64,000 nt of DNA from SVTX01 sp045588675. Lineage in GTDB: Bacteria > Bacillota > Clostridia > Oscillospirales > CAG-272. Made by a program: the position numbers and the translations under genes. The stretch spans positions 109,037 to 173,036 of the forward strand of contig JAZNER010000046.1 in assembly GCA_045588675.1 (NCBI GenBank), read 5' to 3'. This document shows positions 49,252 to 57,330 of this stretch, piece by piece. The notes beneath the pieces were generated by a model. The model was not told the DNA's origin, searched no databases, and saw nothing but the letters and a program-made list of their open reading frames with translations. The stretch's first letter is position 1. Every line of letters starts with the position of its first letter.

Positions 49252-50475
49252 ATGAGTTTACATGTAATGGATGAGGCAAATCGCTGTCTTGGTTGTAAAA
49301 ATCCCCAGTGCCAAAAGGGATGCCCGATTTCAACGCCAATCCCGACTATTATCAAGCTTCTGAAAGAAGGAAAATTGGACGAGGCAGGTAGAATGCTTTT
49401 CGAGAACAATCCTCTGACAACCGTGTGCAGTCTTATTTGTAATCACGAAAATCAATGCGAGGGGCATTGTGTACTTGGTAAAAAGGGTGACCCTGTTCAC
49501 TTTTCTATGATTGAGAGCTATATCTCGTCAACATATGCCAATAAAATGGTAAAAGGACCTCAAAAATCCAACGGAAAAAGAGTTGCTATTATCGGCTCAG
49601 GCCCGGCAGGCATAACTATTGCTATCATTCTCGCAAGATATGGTTATCAGGTAACTATATTTGAGGGCAAGGACCAAATCGGCGGAGTATTACGGTACGG
49701 TATTCCCGAATTCAGACTTCCTAAATCGGTTATTGATGATATTCAGTACAGGCATTTGGAGCTGAAGGGTATAAAAATCCGCCCGAACACCACAATAGGC
49801 AGGGCGATTGGTATTGACGACTTGTTCCGTGACGGATATAAAGCGATTTTTATCGGTACGGGAGTTTGGCAGCCAAACACATTGCACATTAAAGGCGAAA
49901 CGCTTGGTCATGTTCACTTTGGAATTAATTATCTTAACAATCCCAATAGCTATAAGCTCGGCAAGAAGGTTATCATTATCGGCGCAGGTAACGCTGCTAT
50001 GGATGTGGCGCGAACTGTGCTCAGAAAAGGAAGCGAGGAAATTCAATGCTTCTCAATTACGAAAAAGGTTGCCGCAAGCCAATATGAATACAGCTATGCA
50101 AAGCTTGAGGGTGTAAAATTCCTATACAATAAGCGCCCGATTGAAATATTGGACGAGGGTGTTATCTTCCGTGATGTGATTGAAAAAGAAGACGGTACAT
50201 TTGAAGATATTGAAGGTACGGATACACTTTATGATGCGAACAGCGTAATTATTTCAATAAGTCAAGGACCTCAAAACACTATTGTAAGTACAACGACGGG
50301 ACTTGAAGCGAACAAGAGAGGTTTGCTTGTTGCTGATGAGAACGGACACACAACAAGAGAAGGCATATTTGCCTCAGGTGATGCCGTAAACGGTGCGAGA
50401 ACAGTTGTTGAAGCCGTAGCGCACAGTAAAAAGGTAGCTGAGGCGATGCACGAATATATGCAAGGACTTGATTAA
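49252..50475 (+). CDS. NAD(P)-dependent GltD-like flavoprotein oxidoreductase
   Basis: The 407-residue protein has an N-terminal iron-sulfur domain (CLGCKNPQCQKGCP and CSLICNHENQCEGHC, residues 13-75), an FAD loop VAIIGSGPAGITIAI and an NAD(P) loop VIIIGAGNAAMDVAR, and ends with the GIFASGDAVNGARTVVEAV FAD motif. This is the layout of glutamate synthase small subunits, NfnL and PreT. No large subunit partner is adjacent, so electron acceptor and substrate are open; homotetrameric forms are known in Clostridia. It is shorter than GltD (about 450-490). ATG 49252 follows a modest AGAGGAAT. Confidence 0.82.
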   Translation: MSLHVMDEANRCLGCKNPQCQKGCPISTPIPTIIKLLKEGKLDEAGRMLFENNPLTTVCSLICNHENQCEGHCVLGKKGDPVHFSMIESYISSTYANKMVKGPQKSNGKRVAIIGSGPAGITIAIILARYGYQVTIFEGKDQIGGVLRYGIPEFRLPKSVIDDIQYRHLELKGIKIRPNTTIGRAIGIDDLFRDGYKAIFIGTGVWQPNTLHIKGETLGHVHFGINYLNNPNSYKLGKKVIIIGAGNAAMDVARTVLRKGSEEIQCFSITKKVAASQYEYSYAKLEGVKFLYNKRPIEILDEGVIFRDVIEKEDGTFEDIEGTDTLYDANSVIISISQGPQNTIVSTTTGLEANKRGLLVADENGHTTREGIFASGDAVNGARTVVEAVAHSKKVAEAMHEYMQGLD

Positions 50476-50493
50476 ACTGAAAAATGATTATAA

Positions 50494-50532
50494 AAATCGG
50501 TATGCAACTTGGTTTGCATACCGATTTAGTTT
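50494..50532. terminator. bidirectional terminator
   Basis: A 14-bp stem (50494-50507 with 50514-50527) with A and T runs sits between the convergent GltD-like and XRE genes. Confidence 0.92.
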
Positions 50533-50542
50533 TTTGTTAATA

Positions 50543-51154
50543 TTATTTACTTTCCCAGACCTTTTTACACCAAGTACGCTTATTGCACTCTGGGCATTTC
50601 AAATATCTTGTCGTGCCCATATGCATAGCATTTAATGCTTGTGTATATGTTGGTACAAATTTGTGCTTGCAATTTTTGCACTGATAGCTTCCTGTTTCTA
50701 CCTCATAGCGCAAGGCAATAAAGCACGGAATTAGGAACAATACTGTTGCTGACAATATAACTGCTAACTGTAAAGGGCCTTCCGGTATAAATGCTCCCGC
50801 GATGAGACATGCACCCAAAAGTCCTACAATGCTGATAATCATAATTGTCCACATTGCAACTCTCATTTTTTTGTTGTATATCTTCTCTTTTTCAGCCATT
50901 TGGAGCAAGAGCTCCTCGTTTTTCTTTTCGTAATTTTCCATACTTATTTTCTCTCCATTCAATAATTCATTTACATTTATGTCAAGATGATGGCATAAAT
51001 CAAGCATAATTGAGGGGTCGGGCATTCCCTTACCTCTTTCCCATTTTGATACTGCTCTGTCGGTGATGTTCAATTTTTCAGCAAGCTGTGCCTGTGTCAG
51101 ATTGTGCCCCTTGCGACATTCGGCTATAAATTGCCCGATTTTGATTTGGTTCAT
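50543..51154 (-). CDS. XRE regulator with membrane segments and zinc ribbon
   Basis: The 203-residue protein combines an N-terminal Cro/C1 helix-turn-helix (IGQFIAECRKGHNLTQAQLA, then ITDRAVSKWERGKG), a coiled-coil linker (about 70-92), two hydrophobic helices (about 97-118 and 125-147) and a C-terminal zinc ribbon (CKNCKHKF...CPECNKRTWC). It could act as a membrane-tethered DNA-binding protein. ATG 51154 follows GGAAGGAG; the open frame begins at 51211. No obvious partner gene lies beside it apart from the 2H phosphoesterase upstream. Confidence 0.8.
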   Translation of the reverse strand: MNQIKIGQFIAECRKGHNLTQAQLAEKLNITDRAVSKWERGKGMPDPSIMLDLCHHLDINVNELLNGEKISMENYEKKNEELLLQMAEKEKIYNKKMRVAMWTIMIISIVGLLGACLIAGAFIPEGPLQLAVILSATVLFLIPCFIALRYEVETGSYQCKNCKHKFVPTYTQALNAMHMGTTRYLKCPECNKRTWCKKVWESK

Positions 51155-51238
51155 AGTTTGCTTATCTCCTTCCAGTATCATTATAAAGTAATTATGCTTT
51201 AAAGTAAACACACTAATCGTTGAGTTGAGAGAATTATA

Positions 51239-51772
51239 CTATTTTATGATTTCTTTTATAACCTTATATGTACCAAATTCTCCGTTTGGAGATGTGCCGA
51301 TTACAAATTTGTTCGCTAATAATCTTTTGGGTATCCTGCAATCCTTAATTTCCTCATAGGCATCGGATACCTTATTCGAGTTATCATCCATAAACAAGGT
51401 TGTGTGAAATTTATAATCAGTATCGTATTCGTGTAGCGGAATGTTATATTTTTCAAGCAGAAAATTGTTTAGCCTGTCGTGCAGACGGTATAAGCTTCGG
51501 TTTTTCAACATCATAATCCATACTATTGTATTATGGTGCTCAATTTCCTTAACATCAATATAAAACGGTTCAATTTCAGAGTAAATATCAGATATGTCAT
51601 TTACTATTTGTCCAAGATTGCAATCATCAATTTCAAAGGAAATCTTCAAGGATATATGATATGGCAGCGTGAAGTTTGACCTCTCAAAGCCTATTTTAGT
51701 TTCAATCGACTTGGCTTTTTCCTTTAATTCTTGAAATTGATTATCAACATCTATTCCTATCCAAATATACAT
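51239..51772 (-). CDS. 2H phosphoesterase-like protein (2'-5' RNA ligase superfamily)
   Basis: The 177-residue protein has both hallmark motifs of the 2H superfamily, HISLKI at about residues 39-44 and HTTLFM at about 123-128, with two-fold strand patterns around them. Members open 2',3'-cyclic phosphates or cleave 2'-5' linkages of RNA and small nucleotides. This branch has no known substrate. ATG 51772 has a weak GGTG site. It sits upstream of the XRE/zinc-ribbon gene and downstream of nagA, all leftward. Confidence 0.75.
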   Translation of the reverse strand: MYIWIGIDVDNQFQELKEKAKSIETKIGFERSNFTLPYHISLKISFEIDDCNLGQIVNDISDIYSEIEPFYIDVKEIEHHNTIVWIMMLKNRSLYRLHDRLNNFLLEKYNIPLHEYDTDYKFHTTLFMDDNSNKVSDAYEEIKDCRIPKRLLANKFVIGTSPNGEFGTYKVIKEIIK

Positions 51773-51838
51773 ATTACACCGTTTATTATATAAATTTTCT
51801 TAATTATATCACAAAACAGTAAGCAAAAAACAAAATCC

Positions 51839-52996
51839 TTACTTTGTCAAAGCTTCATTTTGAAACTTAATTTTACCGCCAATAATGGTTTTTTGAACAT
51901 TAAAATTCTCGTCAAGAATAACAATATCTGCATCCTTACCGACCTCAAGTGAACCTTTCTTATCTGCAAGCCCGATTGCTGTTGCAGGATTTAAAGAAGC
52001 GCAGTTTACACATTCGTGAAGAGGAATATTTGAATTTGTATAAGCGTTCCAAACTCCTTTGTTCAGGGGCAACACGCTACCGGCTATCGTTCCGTCTTCA
52101 AGACGGCATATGTTGCCATCATAAATAATCTTAGCACCGCCGAGAGTGTATTCGCCAATAGGAAGACCGCCCGCAGGCAAACAGTCGGTGATAAACACGA
52201 GCTTTCTGCCCTTCAGCTGATAAACCATATCGTAAAGGCTCGCACTAACATGCAGCTTATCAACGATAAGCTCGCAACTGACAGAACTGTTAAGCGCAGC
52301 TCCGACTACTCCGGGCTCTCGGTGTGTGAGAGGTGTCATCGCGTTAAATAAGTGTGTAGCGTGCGAAATTCCCGCCTCTACCCCTTCGATTGCGGTATTA
52401 TATTTTGCAGATGTGTGTCCCATAGAAACAACTACATCAGTATCTCTTTTAATTTCTCTTATTGCATCAAAGCTTTCTGTATCTTCCTCGGGAGCGAGTG
52501 TGATTATCTTGATTATATCTGAATATTCCTTGACAAATTCAGCATCGGGTTTGAGTATATACTTTTCGTCCTGTGCGCCTTTTTTAGAGGAAGAAATGTA
52601 GGGCCCCTCAGCGTGAACGCCAAGAATTGTCGCACCGTCCCAATCTTTGCTTTCCTCTTTCAGAGCGCGGCAAACATTCAAAGCACCGACTATAACTGAC
52701 ATATCAACAGTCATTGTCGTTGGCAAATAACCTGTAACTCCATTTTGAAGCAAGCCCTTTGAGATAATTCTAATGCTCTCTTCATTCGCGTCACAAACAT
52801 CCTTGCCAAGATACCCGTGAATATGTAAATCTATAAATCCCGGTGATACATAACCGCCATTAGCATCAATAATCCTGCAATTATTAGGAATTTCGTCGGT
52901 AGGAACGATAGCCTCTATTTTATCACTGTAAATTAGTGACTTGCCCTCTATTATGCAGTTATCAAGTATTATTTTTCCATTTTTGATTGCATACAT
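51839..52996 (-). CDS. nagA: N-acetylglucosamine-6-phosphate deacetylase
   Basis: NagA deacetylates GlcNAc-6-phosphate on the way to fructose 6-phosphate or cell-wall precursors. The 385-residue amidohydrolase shows GFIDLHIHGYLGKD (metal His-x-His), GVHAEGPYISSSKKGAQ (metal Glu), MGHTSAKYNTA and SHATHLFNAMTPL (metal His residues), and FITDCLPAGG with the catalytic Asp. ATG 52996 follows TAGGAGAT and a consensus promoter lies about 100 bases upstream. No nagB or sugar permease is adjacent. Confidence 0.94.
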   Translation of the reverse strand: MYAIKNGKIILDNCIIEGKSLIYSDKIEAIVPTDEIPNNCRIIDANGGYVSPGFIDLHIHGYLGKDVCDANEESIRIISKGLLQNGVTGYLPTTMTVDMSVIVGALNVCRALKEESKDWDGATILGVHAEGPYISSSKKGAQDEKYILKPDAEFVKEYSDIIKIITLAPEEDTESFDAIREIKRDTDVVVSMGHTSAKYNTAIEGVEAGISHATHLFNAMTPLTHREPGVVGAALNSSVSCELIVDKLHVSASLYDMVYQLKGRKLVFITDCLPAGGLPIGEYTLGGAKIIYDGNICRLEDGTIAGSVLPLNKGVWNAYTNSNIPLHECVNCASLNPATAIGLADKKGSLEVGKDADIVILDENFNVQKTIIGGKIKFQNEALTK

Positions 52997-53098
52997 AAGA
53001 TATCTCCTAATTAGCTATTTATAAGAATTATTTGCAAAGCGAAAGGTCTTTGATGAGAGAGAATTAACCCATAAAAAGAAGTCCGTGTTTATGAGGTA

Positions 53099-53127
53099 AT
53101 TATAGCACAAAAGTCAATTATTGTCAA
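53099..53127 (-). promoter_or_regulatory. perfect consensus promoter of nagA
   Basis: Read leftward, TTGACA (53127-53122) and TATAAT (53104-53099) are exact consensus with a 17-base spacer. Confidence 0.9.
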
Positions 53128-53187
53128 GGATTTGTCGCTCCAACATTTAATGCCTATATCCCAACAAAACGAAAACTTCACAGTTGA

Positions 53188-53859
53188 TTACCATATATAA
53201 GGTATCAGACGATATTTTACTTTTTGCATGTATTCACTATAGCCTACAAGCTTCTTTTCAAGAAACTTCTCTTCACTCTTAATCCTTTTTGCAATTATAA
53301 AAGGATATGCAAGGAAAATAATAAATGAATAAATAGAGCCCAACACAATCGGCATTGACAAAAACAAAAGCAAGGTAGCACTGTACATTGGGTGTCTGAC
53401 AATTCCATACAAGCCTGTGTCAATGACCTTTTGATTTTCCTGTACCTCTATAGTACGGCTTAGATATGTATTTTCCCTAAGCACTTCTGCATAAAGGAGA
53501 TATGCTATCAAAAATACTGCCACAGCCCCAAACACAACACCTTTTGGCAGTAAATACCAATCAAACCTAAAGCCAAGTCCTGCTACGATGAAACCGCATA
53601 AAAACATAAGACCGCTTAATTTAACAACTATGCTTTGTTCTTTCAGTTTTTCCTTTGCATCAAGTCGCTTTTTTAGCAAATCGGGATTTTTGAGCATCAT
53701 AACAATTCCTGCGAAGAAAATCGGCACAAAGAGGACACCCATAAAAAGCCAACCGTTAAAGAACATAAAACTGCCGGCAGGAAGAAATATCAAAGCTCCC
53801 ACTAAAACGACGCCTAATAAAAATTTTGCTATCGCTTGAAAAAACAATTTAACTGTCAT
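53188..53859 (-). CDS. isoprenylcysteine carboxyl methyltransferase-family membrane protein
   Basis: The 223-residue protein has five hydrophobic segments and the C-terminal signature of the ICMT/PEMT-like methyltransferase fold: GIVRHPMYSATLLLFLSMP followed by KSEEKFLEKKLVGYSEYMQKV. The RHP and E-E residues bind S-adenosylmethionine in this family. In bacteria its substrate is generally unknown and is not prenylated protein. ATG 53859 follows TAGGAGT. It is leftward and alone. Confidence 0.82.
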   Translation of the reverse strand: MTVKLFFQAIAKFLLGVVLVGALIFLPAGSFMFFNGWLFMGVLFVPIFFAGIVMMLKNPDLLKKRLDAKEKLKEQSIVVKLSGLMFLCGFIVAGLGFRFDWYLLPKGVVFGAVAVFLIAYLLYAEVLRENTYLSRTIEVQENQKVIDTGLYGIVRHPMYSATLLLFLSMPIVLGSIYSFIIFLAYPFIIAKRIKSEEKFLEKKLVGYSEYMQKVKYRLIPYIW

Positions 53860-53930
53860 AATAATACTCCTATAATTTCAAGTTCTTTAAGAGAGAATTT
53901 TAAAGAGCACTCATACGCACTAAATTTATT

Positions 53931-54380
53931 CTATCCTCGCCAATCATAAAAATCTTTCTTTGAATATTTATGATTTTCTTTTTTTATTTTTTGGCATTTC
54001 GCAACCTGTACAATTAGAAAAGGCCCATCTATTAAGCTAATCAACACAAAGGGCCCCCACCCTATCATAAAACATAAAACAATAAATCTTTCCATAGGGA
54101 GAAACAAAGATAAAATCAACATAAGAATTGGCGCCATCAAAGAAGATAGTTGAATATAATGACAAAGACTAATCAACCAATGGATGCTCCCTTGAGTGTC
54201 AATCTTAAAAAGGCTTCTAACAATTCTCACGATTTTTCTTTGATTAACATAACTGCGGGGGAATTTTTCTCTCAACGGCCAATAAAAACTCTTTATGCAT
54301 TTTTCATGATGTCTAATAACTACGCCAGAAAGAAAAAACATAACAAAAGATCCAATTATACCTCCCCACATCAACAGCAT
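53931..54380 (-). CDS. membrane protein, unknown function
   Basis: The 149-residue protein has a first helix (about 3-22), a basic middle stretch (WPLREKFPRSYVNQRKIVRIVRS) and two or three further helices (about 72-122), ending with a Lys-rich tail. I do not recognise the family. ATG 54380 follows AAGGAGGT, and a promoter lies about 75 bases upstream, so it is a real expressed gene. It starts a series of small accessory genes that occupies the right end of the window. Confidence 0.7.
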   Translation of the reverse strand: MLLMWGGIIGSFVMFFLSGVVIRHHEKCIKSFYWPLREKFPRSYVNQRKIVRIVRSLFKIDTQGSIHWLISLCHYIQLSSLMAPILMLILSLFLPMERFIVLCFMIGWGPFVLISLIDGPFLIVQVAKCQKIKKENHKYSKKDFYDWRG

Positions 54381-54451
54381 ATATAATACCTCCTTATAAA
54401 TTACCTATACTGATATTATTTTTTGGAAAATTATTACCCTATTGTCTAAAT

Positions 54452-54480
54452 AGTATAACATATTTTTACATGTTTTGCAA
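54452..54480 (-). promoter_or_regulatory. promoter of the 149-residue membrane protein
   Basis: Read leftward, TTGCAA (54480-54475) and TATACT (54457-54452) have a 17-base spacer. Confidence 0.7.
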
Positions 54481-54509
54481 TATTCTTTCAATAATTATAG
54501 ACTTTAGGC

Positions 54510-54569
54510 ATTCTAAAAACACCCACTCCCGAAGGAGTGGGTGAAACTTTACTTCTAAAAATTTAGAAT
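54510..54569. repeat. repeated terminator module, copy 1
   Basis: A 10-bp hairpin CACCCACTCC-CGAA-GGAGTGGGTG (54520-54543) lies inside a wider inverted repeat ATTCTAAA/TTTAGAAT, and is followed by GAAACTTTACTTCTAAAAA. Copies occur at 56039 and 63351. The gap 54381-54639 holds nothing else but the promoter. Confidence 0.85.
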
Positions 54570-54639
54570 AATGTCATTAGAATTTTACAGATACTTAATT
54601 AAAAAAATGTTATTTACAACCAAACATTCAATAAACATA

Positions 54640-55110
54640 TTAAATATCAAAACCTATTCTCATATCGTTCTCACTTGTTATAATTTCTATATTTTCATAG
54701 CAATTAGTTTTGCAATTAGTTAAAACAGTTTTAATTATATTTTCATCCTTTGCATAGAAATCAGCATAACTGTCTGCACACAAAAGAACAAACTCACAAG
54801 AACTTTTTATAAATGTATCATAATCTTTAATATTTTCAATATCTAATCCCTCTCCAATGGGTACAGCAAAAATTCTAATATGTATAATATAGTACTCTTT
54901 ACTTTTAATTATTTTTTCAAATTGTGTCCCCGTATATATTCCATTTTTAAAAAAATTTGCATCCGCTTGTTCCGTTTGCTCATTAAAATAGAGAGTCTCG
55001 TTATCAGTTAAATAAAACATATATTGAGATAAATCAATACCTTTGAAAAGATTATGCAAATGTGGCTTGTAGTCTGTTGAAAATAAAAATGAAATTCCTC
55101 TTGTTTTCAT
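54640..55110 (-). CDS. DUF2691-like protein
   Basis: The 156-residue soluble protein begins MKTRGISFLFSTDYKPHLHN and has YYIIHIRIFAVP, TFIKSSCEFVLLCADSYADFY and IEIITSENDMRIGF in the order of the Bacillus DUF2691 family, whose members often sit in toxin-immunity loci. The function is not established. ATG 55110 follows TGGAGGTT. Its neighbours are two other small proteins of immunity-like size. No toxin gene is present on this side of the window. Confidence 0.65.
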   Translation of the reverse strand: MKTRGISFLFSTDYKPHLHNLFKGIDLSQYMFYLTDNETLYFNEQTEQADANFFKNGIYTGTQFEKIIKSKEYYIIHIRIFAVPIGEGLDIENIKDYDTFIKSSCEFVLLCADSYADFYAKDENIIKTVLTNCKTNCYENIEIITSENDMRIGFDI

Positions 55111-55158
55111 ACAACCTCCAGATTTTTTATTAAAAATATTACAATTGAGTAGGAATAA

Positions 55159-55584
55159 TCATTCGCTAAATTCTTTCAAATAATTTTTTATACACGACAA
55201 AACTTCATCAGATGGAGCAAATTTTTCTGCATTGTTGTAATAAAAGTCATAATAATCATTTTGACCTATATGTTTATACTCCTTGCACAACAGCATAGCA
55301 GATACAGATTTAAAAAGATGATAAGGTGTACTATAAATTAAATATAATTTTTCGATTCTTTCCGCAGAATCCAATTTATCCATCTGAGAAATATAATTAA
55401 TAATTTGTACTAATACGGAAGAGTCAATGCTATTAAAAGTATCTTTTGGCTTTTCACCGTGATTTAGAAAATCAAATAATTGGTTAAACAAAGACACACT
55501 AAAATAATAATTCTTCTCATAACAAGTAGTATCTCTCGGCAACATATTATATTGCTCATTAAATGCTGTAATCTTTCCACTCAT
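55159..55584 (-). CDS. small protein of unknown function
   Basis: The 141-residue protein is soluble and helical, rich in Tyr, Asn, Phe and Leu, with a YFSVSLFNQLFDFLNHGEK segment near residue 29 and a C-terminal SCIKNYLKEF helix. I recognise no family; size and neighbours resemble immunity proteins. Start is uncertain: ATG 55584 has no good ribosome site, and TTG 55593 with GAAAG ahead is an alternative. It lies 48 bases upstream of the DUF2691-like gene in the same direction. Confidence 0.6.
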   Translation of the reverse strand: MSGKITAFNEQYNMLPRDTTCYEKNYYFSVSLFNQLFDFLNHGEKPKDTFNSIDSSVLVQIINYISQMDKLDSAERIEKLYLIYSTPYHLFKSVSAMLLCKEYKHIGQNDYYDFYYNNAEKFAPSDEVLSCIKNYLKEFSE

Positions 55585-55608
55585 TCCAATCAAAAGCAGT
55601 CTTTCATA

Positions 55609-55896
55609 TTAAAGCCAAATGCTCTTTTTATATTTTGATATGCATTTATCCAAATATGTTTCGCAATCTTGAAATCTATTAGATGATAAATATTGAATTA
55701 TTCTTTTTTTAATATTTATGTTTCTTTCTCGCACATACCAATAATTAATACTTATAGTTAAAATAGTAGTGCTTAAAATGCTAATTGTTCTTGCCCAAAA
55801 AATATCTATTCCTGTTGGAAGGATAATTTGTGCATGAATAATTAAAATTAAGTAACCGATCAATATCAATAAAAATTTTTCAAGTTTTGAATTCAT
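55609..55896 (-). CDS. small membrane protein, unknown function
   Basis: This 95-residue protein has two hydrophobic helices (about 7-25 and 30-48) and a basic C-terminal half (ERNINIKKRIIQYLSSNRF). ATG 55896 follows AAGGAGATAT, whereas the open frame begins at 55944. It is the first of three leftward genes with the two described above, possibly one transcript. The family is unknown. Confidence 0.65.
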   Translation of the reverse strand: MNSKLEKFLLILIGYLILIIHAQIILPTGIDIFWARTISILSTTILTISINYWYVRERNINIKKRIIQYLSSNRFQDCETYLDKCISKYKKSIWL

Positions 55897-56038
55897 AAAT
55901 ATCTCCTTATGATGAAATTTAAACACTGGAACTTTTATGCGCACACTGCAACCGTTCTTATAAGACCATTGGAGAATGTAAATAACTATAAAAATAGTTT
56001 GGCATATTTTTACAATCTTTTCAAAATATTTTTCAAAG

Positions 56039-56088
56039 ACCCACTCCCAAAGGAGTGGGTGAAACTTTACTTCTAAAAATTTTAGAAT
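56039..56088. repeat. repeated terminator module, copy 2
   Basis: The 9-bp hairpin ACCCACTCC...GGAGTGGGT is followed by the same GAAACTTTACTTCTAAAAA sequence as copy 1, differing there by one inserted T. It lies just after the end of the lipoprotein gene at 56100 (leftward). Confidence 0.85.
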
Positions 56089-56099
56089 TGTATATTTTG

Positions 56100-56666
56100 C
56101 TATGTTCGTGTTACATCAGCGTAATTGTATTTGCAATACCAATTATCATCAATCTTTTTGACATTACCACGTTGACCTATATAAGTTAAAAAACGAGATA
56201 GAGGATCAGATTCCATTTCGGTATAATATATAACTACATCTATATTCACACCCAATAAAACAAAATAAACAGAATCAAAACATTTACCGATTTCGTAGAA
56301 TCCTTGTTCTTTTAAAAAATCGCAGAAAAAATTATAATCCTCTGAAGAATAAAACTTTTTCATTTGAGAGAATTCATAGTAAATCATAGCAGGTTCTTCA
56401 TGTGTTGTTGTCCATAAATAATCAAACAGTTCAGATTTTGCTAATAAAAAAACCGCTTGTTGAAATTCTTCTTTGTTTTCATAAAAGTTTTTTTCTATTT
56501 CTTCATAGTTTTCATATATTTTTAGGGGAAATTCATTTGATTTATTAAACACACAACCCGTAGTGCATATATGACAAATAAAAGAAATGGCAACTACAAA
56601 TGCCATAAGCCTTGAATTACGGGAAAGTGCGGTTAATTCCCGGCGTTGCTTCTGTATAGTCTTCAT
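56100..56666 (-). CDS. lipoprotein of unknown function
   Basis: The 188-residue precursor has a basic start, a hydrophobic helix (about 20-36) and a lipobox-like TTGC, giving lipidation near Cys38. The mature part is rich in Tyr, Glu and Phe (EEFQQAVFLLAKSELFDYLW, YYEFSQMKKFYSSEDYNFF) and has no family I know. The ribosome site upstream of ATG 56666 is GAAGGGA, a bit far. The nearby terminator module closes it. The 278-base gap before it contains AT-rich DNA and the divergent promoter for the gene at 56945. Confidence 0.65.
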   Translation of the reverse strand: MKTIQKQRRELTALSRNSRLMAFVVAISFICHICTTGCVFNKSNEFPLKIYENYEEIEKNFYENKEEFQQAVFLLAKSELFDYLWTTTHEEPAMIYYEFSQMKKFYSSEDYNFFCDFLKEQGFYEIGKCFDSVYFVLLGVNIDVVIYYTEMESDPLSRFLTYIGQRGNVKKIDDNWYCKYNYADVTRT

Positions 56667-56878
56667 AAAACCAATTAATTCCCTTCTGAATTGTATAATG
56701 TTTATCTTACTTCATAATATAATCTCAGGAGCTAAAGCTACAACTACTATAGTTGTTACATTGCTCATCATAAGTATAGCACAATTTTACATATTTTGCA
56801 ATACTTTTCAAGAACTATCCGCAGTTTTTGTCATATTCGCTTTTGACATCTTTTACTAAAATTTAACATCTTTCGCAA

Positions 56879-56907
56879 TTGACATACAATGGGGTTTATA
56901 TTATAAT
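56879..56907 (+). promoter_or_regulatory. perfect consensus promoter of the CXXC membrane protein
   Basis: TTGACA (56879-56884) and TATAAT (56902-56907) are exact consensus with a 17-base spacer. Confidence 0.9.
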
Positions 56908-56944
56908 ATAATTACTATAGAATTTTATCAAATTTGGAGGACTT

Positions 56945-57253
56945 ATGAAAAAATGTCCAATATGTCAACAGACATTTACACAATATCAATTACTGAAAAA
57001 AAGCTGCTTAAAATCAGTGGGAAAACTCTTAGAAACTCATTTTATGGACGGCAAGGGTGTTATCAGATGTCCACACTGTAACGCACGGTTGATAAAAAAA
57101 CGCTCTTTTTGGTTTATCGTTGCGTTAATTCCCTTTTGTGTATCTGCAGTATGGTATTCCATTACACATCAATATGATTTCCTTATGTATCTTTCTATTG
57201 TTTTATTTATGATTATCTATGCAAGTTTACCATATGTTCCTTATGACAAATAA
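56945..57253 (+). CDS. small zinc-ribbon membrane protein
   Basis: The 102-residue protein starts with a split zinc ribbon, CPIC at 4-7 and CPHC at about 43-46, separated by a basic linker (the CxxC-N-CxxC arrangement of small Firmicute proteins), then has two hydrophobic helices (about 54-70 and 76-95). ATG 56945 follows TTGGAGGA and a perfect promoter. The function is unknown. It is followed by three lipoproteins in the same direction, but probably as a separate unit because an intergenic gap of 77 bases follows. Confidence 0.75.
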   Translation: MKKCPICQQTFTQYQLLKKSCLKSVGKLLETHFMDGKGVIRCPHCNARLIKKRSFWFIVALIPFCVSAVWYSITHQYDFLMYLSIVLFMIIYASLPYVPYDK

Positions 57254-57330
57254 TATTTTTAAATAGATATTATTTCTTGGGATTGAAACACCTTTATTAG
57301 AGCCTTTATAATGCTATATGGAGTATAATT

